From GCA-2737665 sp044344795 (GTDB taxonomy: Bacteria; Bacteroidota; Bacteroidia; Palsa-965), in assembly GCA_044344795.1 (NCBI GenBank), contig JBIJCF010000008.1, positions 1 through 64,000 of the forward strand: DNA of 64,000 nt, given 5' to 3'. How positions within the stretch are numbered: the stretch's first letter is position 1; every line of letters starts with the position of its first letter. Position numbers and translations under genes: made by a program. Shown piece after piece: positions 24,878 through 32,142 of this stretch. Below the pieces are notes generated by a model. The model saw nothing but the letters and a program-made list of their open reading frames with translations. It made no database searches and had not been told where the DNA came from.

Positions 24878-25159
24878 TTAGCGTTGATCATTAACTTTCT
24901 GTGGATTGTTAGGTGCCGGCTGTGCTTTGCCATTCACCGTGCCTTTGAAAGGTTTCTTTTTACCTTTTTTAGCAGGCGCCGGAGCTACTTCTGCCTTACC
25001 ACCTTGTGGAGCAGATTTTGCTTCCGATTTTGGTGCCGGTGCCGGTTCTGCCTTAGTTGCAGGAGCAGGCTTAGTTGTTCCCTTTGATTTCGGAGGATCT
25101 TGTGCAAACGCAAATGCTGCGAACGACAAGAAAGCTATTGACAATACGATCTTTTTCAT
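24878..25159 (-). CDS. Small exported Pro/Ala/Lys-rich protein
   Basis: ATG at 25159 (MKKIVLSIAFLSFAAFAFAQ) gives 93 residues with a clean signal peptide ending AFAQ; the longer frame to 25201 only prepends hydrophobic noise. The mature protein is low complexity: KSKGTTKPAPATK, EPAPAPKSEAKSAPQGG, APAPAKKGKKKPFKG and a tail APNNPQKVNDQR. It has a strong positive charge and is probably disordered and periplasmic. I do not recognise a family. It is divergent from, and only 35 nt away from, a lipoprotein gene. The nearby Spy-like protein shares the same basic, exported character. Confidence 0.65.
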   Translation of the reverse strand: MKKIVLSIAFLSFAAFAFAQDPPKSKGTTKPAPATKAEPAPAPKSEAKSAPQGGKAEVAPAPAKKGKKKPFKGTVNGKAQPAPNNPQKVNDQR

Positions 25160-25194
25160 GATTATAATTTTTAGAAGTAGATGTACCAATATTA

Positions 25195-25860
25195 ATGCCA
25201 AAAATGAAACAATCCAAGAAGTTCGAACACATCAGCATATTTGCTGCAGTAATTTTTTTATTTACTAACCTGTTGTTTGTAGCATGCTCTTCTTCTCCCG
25301 AAGCACCAGCTTCTCGCGACACGACCAACCTTGCACAAGAACTTTCCGAAGAACTGAAAACACCGGCGGAATACGATCAGTTCTTATGGTTTTATAGTGC
25401 ATTCGTTTATGAACTAACAAATGCTGATTCAGCCTCCCAGTTGGACAAATACATTAGCAAGGAACATCGCTTAACGATAATTCATGCTAGAGGTGCATTA
25501 CCGCATGTTAAACGTACTGACACATTTTTGGATTTAGTTGCGATGAACTATCCCATCCTTAAAGACACCAACTTACGCAGCGAAAAACCCAAGCAAGAAA
25601 GTTTACCTGTGCGAAACTGCGATCAACCGAATGGTTGGAATAAAACAGGATGTTACACACAAGAAATTAATCCGATTAAAAGTACTGATCTGTGGACAGC
25701 AGCAGGATTAAGAGAAGAAGAGATAAAAGCAATCAAAAATTCTGCGACAACTGTTACACGGACAGTCATTAATACCCTAGGCGTTACTTTTTATTTCAGT
25801 CTTATCAACGGCACGTGGTACCTGACCTTCATTGATCTGCGTCCAAATTGTGCGGCATAA
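25195..25860 (+). CDS. Lipoprotein of unknown function
   Basis: A 221-residue lipoprotein with ATG at 25195 or 25204 (MKQSKKFEH); a hydrophobic segment ends LLFVAC (Cys31), followed by SSSPEAPAS. The mature part is mixed alpha/beta; the recognisable features are a polar helix LAQELSEELKTPAEYDQFLWFY, a Cys pair around RNCDQPNGWNKTGCY (about 140-153) that could form a disulfide, and a conserved-looking end VTFYFSLINGTWYLTFIDL, as in small sandwich domains. I do not recognise a family. It is divergent from the small Pro/Ala/Lys-rich gene with only 35 nt between starts, so the two may share control. A terminator hairpin follows the stop. Confidence 0.72.
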   Translation: MPKMKQSKKFEHISIFAAVIFLFTNLLFVACSSSPEAPASRDTTNLAQELSEELKTPAEYDQFLWFYSAFVYELTNADSASQLDKYISKEHRLTIIHARGALPHVKRTDTFLDLVAMNYPILKDTNLRSEKPKQESLPVRNCDQPNGWNKTGCYTQEINPIKSTDLWTAAGLREEEIKAIKNSATTVTRTVINTLGVTFYFSLINGTWYLTFIDLRPNCAA

Positions 25861-25887
25861 AAAAAGCGTCCCGAAAGACGCTTTTCA
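25860..25887. terminator. Bidirectional terminator
   Basis: AAAAGCGTC at 25862-25870 pairs with GACGCTTTT at 25877-25885 over a CCGAAA loop. It lies between the lipoprotein and the convergent Spy-like gene. Confidence 0.88.
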
Positions 25888-25904
25888 TTTTAAATAATTC
25901 AAGA

Positions 25905-26387
25905 TTATTCTCCATCTAAATCAGGATCCTGATCCGGTTCATCCGCATCACCACCTGTTGGCGCAGGCTCAGTTGTACCCGGTTTACCGCCTTTACCTTT
26001 TTTAGGCTTGCCTTTACCTTTTGCCTTTGCTTTATTGGCAGCTTGCTTAGCACGCTGCTCTTGCCACTTGGTATATTGCTCGGGCGATAAAGTAGACTTC
26101 ATTCCATTATGAAATTCATCACGAGCCTTTTTACGTTCTGCCTGCCACACTTTTTTGTCCTGACCTTTGTATTGCTCGCGCAATTCATCCATTTTCTTAG
26201 CACGCGCCAAGGCTAAATCACGAACTTTAGTTCTCTGCGTAGCATCTAAGCCCAAATCCTTCTGCATTTTATTAGCGTAAGCATCGGCACGTTGTTCCGG
26301 AGTTTTCTTTGGTTTACCATTGCCTTGAGCAAAAGCTAGTGAAACTGTCATCAGTAACATCACCAAAATTGAAATTGTCTTCTTCAT
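25905..26387 (-). CDS. Spy/CpxP-like exported helical protein with Lys-rich tail
   Basis: ATG at 26387 (MKKTISILVMLLMTVSLAFAQ) gives 160 residues with a signal peptide ending AFAQ. The mature N-terminal half is helical and looks like the Spy/CpxP/DUF4890 type of periplasmic chaperone: TPEQRADAYANKMQKDLGLDATQRTKV followed by ELREQYKGQDKKVWQAERKKARDEF and MKSTLSPEQYTKWQEQRAKQ, with the LTPEQ-like motif characteristic of the group. The tail is low complexity: a Lys/Gly-rich run (GKGKPKKGKGGK) ending in an acidic stretch (DADEPDQDPDLDGE). The long basic tail is unusual for the family. A role as envelope-stress chaperone or metal-related scavenger is inference. Confidence 0.75.
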   Translation of the reverse strand: MKKTISILVMLLMTVSLAFAQGNGKPKKTPEQRADAYANKMQKDLGLDATQRTKVRDLALARAKKMDELREQYKGQDKKVWQAERKKARDEFHNGMKSTLSPEQYTKWQEQRAKQAANKAKAKGKGKPKKGKGGKPGTTEPAPTGGDADEPDQDPDLDGE

Positions 26388-26574
26388 AATTAATTTTTTA
26401 TTTGACAAATAGTTAGTCAGAATTCGTGCCAAAGACAACCTAAATCTTTAGTTTGTTTAATAATTTGGATCATATTGCTACAAAACGTTAAAAATTAGAC
26501 AGGTATGTACACATTAATTGCTTCTTGACTTTGCATTACTTATCTTTATCGAATAAGTAAAATAGAATACCAAA

Positions 26575-27678
26575 TTGAAAGGTTCCATTAAATTCGTGCA
26601 AGCCGAGCGCTCTGCATTCTTCCCAACTCTTAAGAAACGCGTCGAACAGTATTTTCGTGATAATCACATCGATCATCACGCCAACGCGAAAATGGTTGTC
26701 AAAACCATAGTATTACTAACCGCTTACATTACGCCTTTTGTGGCCATGTTGCTCTTGGATTTACCGGTTTGGGTAAATTTGATATGCTGGATAATCATGG
26801 GGCTGGCTTTGGCAGGTATTGGTATGTCAATTATGCATGATGCCAACCATGGAGCGTACTCTTCCAGCAAGAAAGTCAACACGTTGATGGGATATACCCT
26901 AAACCTTGCGGGTGCATCTGTGTTCAACTGGAAATTGCAACACAACATTCTTCACCACACTTACACTAATGTTGTGCATTATGATGAAGATATTGACGAC
27001 AAAGGTTTTATGCGTTTTTCTCCGCACACGCGACGCAAGAAATACCAATCACTTCAAGTGATCTATGCATTCTTGTTTTATTCCGTGATCACATTGTATT
27101 GGGTTGTAGCAAAAGATTTGTTGCAATTTATTCGTTACACTAAGAACGGTGTCAATCCGAACAAGCCTAAAGAAAATGTAATCACTTTCCTGAAAATTTC
27201 TGCTGTTAAGATTGGGTACTTGTTCGTAATACTTTTCGTTCCGATTTACTTTGCAGAACTTCCTTGGCTGCAAGTGATCAGCGGATTCCTGATTATGCAT
27301 GGAGTGGCAGGAATAATTTTAACCGTAATTTTCCAATTGGCACACACCGTTGAAGGCACAAGCCACCCGCTACCTAACGTATCCGGCAACATTGAAAACG
27401 ATTGGGCTATTCATCAGCTGAATACCACAGTAAATTTTTCTCCGGATAGTAAAATCTTAACTTGGTATTTGGGCGGTTTGAATCACCAGGTGGAGCATCA
27501 TTTGTTCCCGCGTATATGTCATGTGCACTACCCGGCGATTTCAAAAATCGTCAAAGAAACCTGCAATGAATTTGGCGTTCCATATCTGGAAAACAAAACG
27601 TTCATGCAGGCCTTACGTTCTCACATCCGAACATTGAAGCGATTCGGACGAATTGATCCGGAATTAGCACAGATGTAA
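26575..27678 (+). CDS. Fatty acid / acyl-CoA desaturase (membrane di-iron)
   Basis: A 367-residue membrane desaturase. The three His boxes are visible: HDANHGAY (about 85-92), HNILHHTYTN (about 122-131) and NHQVEHHLFPRICH (about 301-314); these ligate the di-iron centre that puts a double bond into fatty acyl chains. About four hydrophobic segments span the membrane (44-64, 68-88, 165-185, 220-250). No cytochrome b5 domain is present, so electrons come from another carrier. The only start in frame is TTG at 26575: the preceding frame hits a stop at 26563, and the next ATG (residue ~40) would remove a conserved leader. Its stop is 3 nt from the convergent acyl-CoA dehydrogenase stop. Confidence 0.92.
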   Translation: MKGSIKFVQAERSAFFPTLKKRVEQYFRDNHIDHHANAKMVVKTIVLLTAYITPFVAMLLLDLPVWVNLICWIIMGLALAGIGMSIMHDANHGAYSSSKKVNTLMGYTLNLAGASVFNWKLQHNILHHTYTNVVHYDEDIDDKGFMRFSPHTRRKKYQSLQVIYAFLFYSVITLYWVVAKDLLQFIRYTKNGVNPNKPKENVITFLKISAVKIGYLFVILFVPIYFAELPWLQVISGFLIMHGVAGIILTVIFQLAHTVEGTSHPLPNVSGNIENDWAIHQLNTTVNFSPDSKILTWYLGGLNHQVEHHLFPRICHVHYPAISKIVKETCNEFGVPYLENKTFMQALRSHIRTLKRFGRIDPELAQM

Positions 27679-27681
27679 ATC

Positions 27682-29460
27682 CTATAAATTGTAGCGATCA
27701 GTGCTCAGCACATAATCTGCTACAACACGACGTACTTCTTTAATATTCACAGGCTCCACTTTTGTGAATCGGCGTAAGCCCATTTGCATCATGCGCTGTT
27801 CATCACCTTCCGCAAAACTGTTCACTGCATCCTTACCGGATTTCAAAATACGATCGGCTGCGTCATAAATACGTGCACGCATGATCGCTAACTGCACCGC
27901 GCACGATTCTTCACCTTTCATGCTCACTAATTTTTCGACGCGCAACATTGTTGACTCCGCGGTGTAAGTTTCAATCGCCATATCAGCAATGTTCATCAAT
28001 ATTTCCTGCTCCTTGGCTAAAGTCATCATGAATTTCTGAACAGCTGCACCGGCAACCATCAATACGGCCTTCTTGAAGTTTTCTAATGCTTTCTTTTCGG
28101 CTGCGAACAACGAAGTATCCGGTCCTCCAAAATCAGGAATGGACATTAATTCTCCGGCAACTTTCTGTGCAGGACCCATTAAATCCAATTCACCTTTCAT
28201 GGCTTTGCGCAACAACATATCTACCACGAGCATACGATTGATTTCGTTCGTACCTTCGAAAATGCGATTGATACGAGAGTCGCGATACGCCCGTTCCATA
28301 GGAGCTTCAGCGCTATAACCCATTCCACCGTATATCTGCACTCCTTCGTCCACCACAAAATCCAACACCTCAGATCCGTGCACTTTTAGTATCGCAGCTT
28401 CTGCAGCAAACTGTTCTACGCCTTTCAATTTAGCTTTCGCTTCGTCCATTCCCACTTGCTGCAACGCTTTGATCGCATCATCAACATTTTGTGTTGCACG
28501 ATACAGCGCCGACTCAACAGCATAGGTGCGAATTGCCATCTCACCTATCTTTTGTTTGACAGCTCCATACTTTGCAATCGAGCGACCAAACTGCTGACGT
28601 TCATTGGCATATTTGGCGGCATGAGTAATCACACGTTTCGCGCCGCCCAATGCAGCGCCGGCCAATTTCAAACGACCTACATTTAAAATATTTACTGCAA
28701 TCTTAAATCCATTACCACGCTCAGAAAGTAAATTCTCAACAGGTACATGACAGTCATTAAAAAACACTTGACGGGTGGAACTTCCTTTTATGCCCATCTT
28801 ATGTTCTTCCGGATTAAGAACAACTCCGCCAAATGACTTCTCAACAATGAAAGCACTAAGATTTTCATCTTCATCAATCTTCGCGAATACGATGAACACT
28901 TCTGCAAAACCGCTATTCGTGATCCACATTTTCTGCCCGTTGATCACATAGTGTTTACCATCCGGAATCAATACGGCTTTTGTCTTTCCTGAGTTTGCAT
29001 CACTTCCTGCACCCGGCTCGGTTAAGCAATAACACGCTTTCCATTCGCCGGTGATCATTTTAGGTAGATACTTCGCGCGTTGTTCCGCATTACCGTATAA
29101 CTGAATGGGCAACATACCAATTCCGGTATGTGCAGCAATAGCAACAGCAAATGAATGTCCGCCACCCAAAATTTCCGTTGTGAGCATGGAAGTTTTGAAA
29201 TCCTTTCCAAAACCTCCATACTCCTCCGGTGTTGCTATTCCAAGCAATCCAAGCTCGGCGGCCTTATCCAACTTGTCCGCCATCAATCCGTCTTCCATCG
29301 CGTCCAAACGATCCAACACGGGATCAATTTCCTGCTCGATAAAATCGCGACACGTCCGTGCAATCATCAACGTTTCTTCATCCCACTCTTCAGGGATAAA
29401 AATTTCACTTGCCGGAGTAGAGCGGATTAAGAACTCGCCGCCTTTGATTGGATTACTCAT
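27682..29460 (-). CDS. Acyl-CoA dehydrogenase (very-long-chain type)
   Basis: A 592-residue FAD enzyme carrying out the first step of beta-oxidation. N-terminal helical domain, middle beta domain with FAD contacts (CYCLTEPGAGSDANSGKT, KMWITNSGFAEVF), then a helical domain with ERQQFGRSIAKYGAVKQKIGEMA and VQIYGGMGYSAEAPMERAYRDSRINRIFEGTNEINR, where the Glu of FEGTNEI is the expected catalytic base. It is about 200 residues longer than medium-chain enzymes; the C-terminal extension matches the VLCAD/ACAD9 layout, which suggests long-chain substrates and perhaps membrane association. It ends the beta-oxidation gene group on the minus strand; creD intervenes between it and the thiolase. Confidence 0.95.
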   Translation of the reverse strand: MSNPIKGGEFLIRSTPASEIFIPEEWDEETLMIARTCRDFIEQEIDPVLDRLDAMEDGLMADKLDKAAELGLLGIATPEEYGGFGKDFKTSMLTTEILGGGHSFAVAIAAHTGIGMLPIQLYGNAEQRAKYLPKMITGEWKACYCLTEPGAGSDANSGKTKAVLIPDGKHYVINGQKMWITNSGFAEVFIVFAKIDEDENLSAFIVEKSFGGVVLNPEEHKMGIKGSSTRQVFFNDCHVPVENLLSERGNGFKIAVNILNVGRLKLAGAALGGAKRVITHAAKYANERQQFGRSIAKYGAVKQKIGEMAIRTYAVESALYRATQNVDDAIKALQQVGMDEAKAKLKGVEQFAAEAAILKVHGSEVLDFVVDEGVQIYGGMGYSAEAPMERAYRDSRINRIFEGTNEINRMLVVDMLLRKAMKGELDLMGPAQKVAGELMSIPDFGGPDTSLFAAEKKALENFKKAVLMVAGAAVQKFMMTLAKEQEILMNIADMAIETYTAESTMLRVEKLVSMKGEESCAVQLAIMRARIYDAADRILKSGKDAVNSFAEGDEQRMMQMGLRRFTKVEPVNIKEVRRVVADYVLSTDRYNL

Positions 29461-29484
29461 AACTCAATGTTTTAAAATGTTTAG

Positions 29485-30840
29485 CTACTGCTGTTGCTCG
29501 TCTTCGTACCAATTGATTTTACGCGACAACCACATGATTACTAACAACACTGCGAAAATTGAAATACTTCCAACCAGCAATGCATAATCTTGCAACTGAA
29601 TAATAACAAACATGAAGCCATACAACAACGTCATGATAGCTCCCATGAGCAATGTTGATTTTCGATTGTTGAATATCCACGACGAATACATCGTAATTGC
29701 ACCTATCGTAGCAATCGCTGATACCCAATAACCCGCATTGAATCCGATGTGTTCTGACAAAGACAATAACAAGGTGTAAAACACACATATTGCTAAACCA
29801 ACCAACACATATTGGAACGGATGAATGCGCAACTTCTGTAAAATTTCAACAAAGAAGTAAACCATAAACGACAAGCCGATGATCAATATCGCATACTTCG
29901 ATGCACGTGCCGATTTCAGGTAATGATCCACCGGAACTTTGAAGTCAATTCCAAAACGCGACTCATAGGTATTGAATGCATCATCGCTCCATACTTGAGG
30001 ATAATTGCGATTCAAGTTCAACACTTTCCATTCTGCTTTAAATCCATCTTTAGAAATATCTGCAGGTTTGTTCGGAAGAAACGCTCCACTAAAGCTTGGA
30101 TCGCGATAAGAAGAATTCAATTGAACGATAGTAGTCTTACCTAATGGTCCAAAGTACAACTCCTTGCTACCATTCAATTTCATTTGAAACGAAAACTTCC
30201 ATTCTGCGCCGGGCATTCGCTGCAAACTATCGGGTTCAACAGGAACACTTATACCGCCATTACTTCCGTAACTCAATCCTTCACCTTCAATACCCGGATT
30301 GAACACCAGATCTTTCCCGTTAAGATTGAGTTTCACTTGTTCTTTAATTCCGCGCATATCAGTTACGCCCACGCCCAAAAATGCTTTTTCCCATTCCAGC
30401 TTTTTCGGATCAACTTTTGTCAATGCATATTCAGGAATTTTGAAAGAACCGACTACAGCGAGATCACTTTCATACACCATGACTTCGTAAATACCACGAT
30501 GACGCATATTCGGTGTAACGTTTCCTTTATAGCTCAATTCTTCAGGAAGAATCTTCAAATAAGACGTTACATTATTCTGTCCGTTCCATACCTGATATGG
30601 AATGTACAATACAGGACCACGGACAGTTTGCTCACGACTCCATTTTTCGCTCACTTCCGAAATCGCATTTTCAGAAGTACGCTCGCGATCATAAATCAGG
30701 AACTCCAGCAAAGCCCATGGAATAAGCAAAATAATTATAAGTAAAATGATCACCAACAATTTCATGGTGATGGATGGTTTCTTTTTAGGTGAAGGAACCT
30801 GAGGAACCGAAGGCATTTGAAAAGGAGGATTGTTTTCCAT
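29485..30840 (-). CDS. creD: CreD family inner-membrane protein
   Basis: A 451-residue cell-envelope protein matching CreD: a proline-rich cytoplasmic N-terminus, an initial TM helix (MKLLVIILLIIILLIPWALLEFL, about 26-48), a long periplasmic domain (50-310, with EVSEKWSREQTVRGPVLYIPY, VPVEPDSLQRMPGAEW and GFKAEWKVLNLNR), and five to six C-terminal helices (about 315-440). In other bacteria CreD is under CreBC control and linked to envelope integrity and colicin/beta-lactam phenotypes. Here no two-component genes are nearby. It is inserted among beta-oxidation genes on the same strand, with an 8-base inverted repeat TTAACGAG/CTCGTTAA at 30864-30871 and 30891-30898 before its start, hinting at separate control. 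Confidence 0.93.
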   Translation of the reverse strand: MENNPPFQMPSVPQVPSPKKKPSITMKLLVIILLIIILLIPWALLEFLIYDRERTSENAISEVSEKWSREQTVRGPVLYIPYQVWNGQNNVTSYLKILPEELSYKGNVTPNMRHRGIYEVMVYESDLAVVGSFKIPEYALTKVDPKKLEWEKAFLGVGVTDMRGIKEQVKLNLNGKDLVFNPGIEGEGLSYGSNGGISVPVEPDSLQRMPGAEWKFSFQMKLNGSKELYFGPLGKTTIVQLNSSYRDPSFSGAFLPNKPADISKDGFKAEWKVLNLNRNYPQVWSDDAFNTYESRFGIDFKVPVDHYLKSARASKYAILIIGLSFMVYFFVEILQKLRIHPFQYVLVGLAICVFYTLLLSLSEHIGFNAGYWVSAIATIGAITMYSSWIFNNRKSTLLMGAIMTLLYGFMFVIIQLQDYALLVGSISIFAVLLVIMWLSRKINWYEDEQQQ

Positions 30841-30915
30841 TGCGTTTTGTTTTGTTTTCGAGATTAACGAGTGTCGTTTAAATCTATTGGCTCGTTAACA
30901 AATGTTGTGTTTTGC

Positions 30916-32091
30916 TTAATACACTTCAAAAATACCTGCCGCGCCTTGTCCTGTGCCCACACACATGGATACAATACCATATTTATTGTTTCTGCGTTTC
31001 ATCTCATTAAATAACTGCACCGACAATTTTGCACCGGAACAACCCAATGGATGTCCTAATGCAATTGCGCCCCCATTCACATTCAATATTTCCTGCTTGA
31101 GTTCCAGCTTTCGCGCAACAGCTATACTCTGTGAAGCAAACGCTTCATTCAATTCTATCAGATCTATTTGATTTAACGACAAATTTGCCAAACGCAATGC
31201 TTTCGGAATTGCTTCTACCGGACCAATTCCCATAATACGAGGTGGAACACCGGCAACAGCATAACTTACCAAACGCGCAATGGGTTGTACGTTCAACTGT
31301 TTGAGCATTTTTTCGCTAACAACAACTACAAACGCAGCACCATCAGAAGTTTGTGATGAATTTCCTGCCGTAACTGTCCCGGCCACTGCAAAAACAGGCT
31401 TCAACTTTGCAAGTGCTTCTGCATTAGTATCAGCACGCGGACCTTCATCCAACGTTACAATTGTCTCTCGTTGTTTACGTTTACCTGCTTCATCCAGATA
31501 CGTTTCACTTACGGTAATAGGTGCGATGCCACTTGTAAACAAACCTTCCTGTTGCGCGTGTAGTGCGCGTTGATGCGACCGTAACGCAAATGCATCCTGG
31601 TCTTCACGATTCACGTTAAACTCATTCGCAACTGCTTCGGCGGTTAAACCCATACCCCAATACCAATCGGGATGATTTAACGCGATATCCGCATTGGGAA
31701 TTACCCGCCAGCCGCCCATCGGAATTAAACTCATACTCTCTACTCCACCTGCAACAATACAATCCGCATGACCCGCATGAATTCTCGCTGCAGCCAATGC
31801 AATAGTTTCCAAGCCCGAGGAACAATAACGATTCACGGTCATTCCCGGAACTTTATCCGTGTCTAAAGCCAACAAGGAAATCAAACGGCCGACATTTAAT
31901 CCTTGCTCCGCTTCCGGCATCGCGTTACCCACAATTACATCATCAATCTGCTCTTTATCTAATTGCGGAACCTGTGCCACAACCTGACGAATAACTTGTG
32001 CTGCCAAATCATCCGGACGTAAAAAACGGAAAACACCTTTGGACGCTTTCCCAACCGGAGACCGAAGACCTGCTATGATATATGCGTTCAT
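30916..32091 (-). CDS. fadA: Acetyl-CoA acyltransferase (3-ketoacyl-CoA thiolase)
   Basis: A 391-residue thiolase catalysing the last step of beta-oxidation. Active-site Cys in NRYCSSGLETI (about residue 89) for the acyl-enzyme, His in GGAIALGHPLGCSGAK (about 347) and second Cys in MCVGTGQGAAG (about 377). Length and sequence are ordinary for FadA-type enzymes. It follows the fused HAD/hydratase gene after 49 nt on the same strand and has its own -7 box TAGCTTTG, so it may be transcribed both from the operon and independently. Together with that gene it forms the FadAB pair. Confidence 0.96.
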   Translation of the reverse strand: MNAYIIAGLRSPVGKASKGVFRFLRPDDLAAQVIRQVVAQVPQLDKEQIDDVIVGNAMPEAEQGLNVGRLISLLALDTDKVPGMTVNRYCSSGLETIALAAARIHAGHADCIVAGGVESMSLIPMGGWRVIPNADIALNHPDWYWGMGLTAEAVANEFNVNREDQDAFALRSHQRALHAQQEGLFTSGIAPITVSETYLDEAGKRKQRETIVTLDEGPRADTNAEALAKLKPVFAVAGTVTAGNSSQTSDGAAFVVVVSEKMLKQLNVQPIARLVSYAVAGVPPRIMGIGPVEAIPKALRLANLSLNQIDLIELNEAFASQSIAVARKLELKQEILNVNGGAIALGHPLGCSGAKLSVQLFNEMKRRNNKYGIVSMCVGTGQGAAGIFEVY

Positions 32092-32112
32092 AATATCCTA
32101 ATTATTGAAATT

Positions 32113-32142
32113 CAAAGCTACTTTATAACCGCGATTACTATT
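32113..32142 (-). promoter_or_regulatory. Thiolase promoter and CCGCGG-type motif
   Basis: TAGCTTTG on the minus strand (32113-32120) fits TAnnTTTG. Immediately upstream, 32123-32142 reads AATAGTAATCGCGGTTATAA on the minus strand, matching 15 of 16 core bases of the perfect palindrome at 22344-22365 (ATAGTAAyCGCGGTTA). It overlaps the stop of the HAD/hydratase gene and the -33 region. Confidence 0.4.

Noticed and set aside
30184..30744. 186-residue reading frame on the plus strand
   Set aside because: It lies wholly antisense to creD, whose protein family is clear; no similarity or start context supports it.
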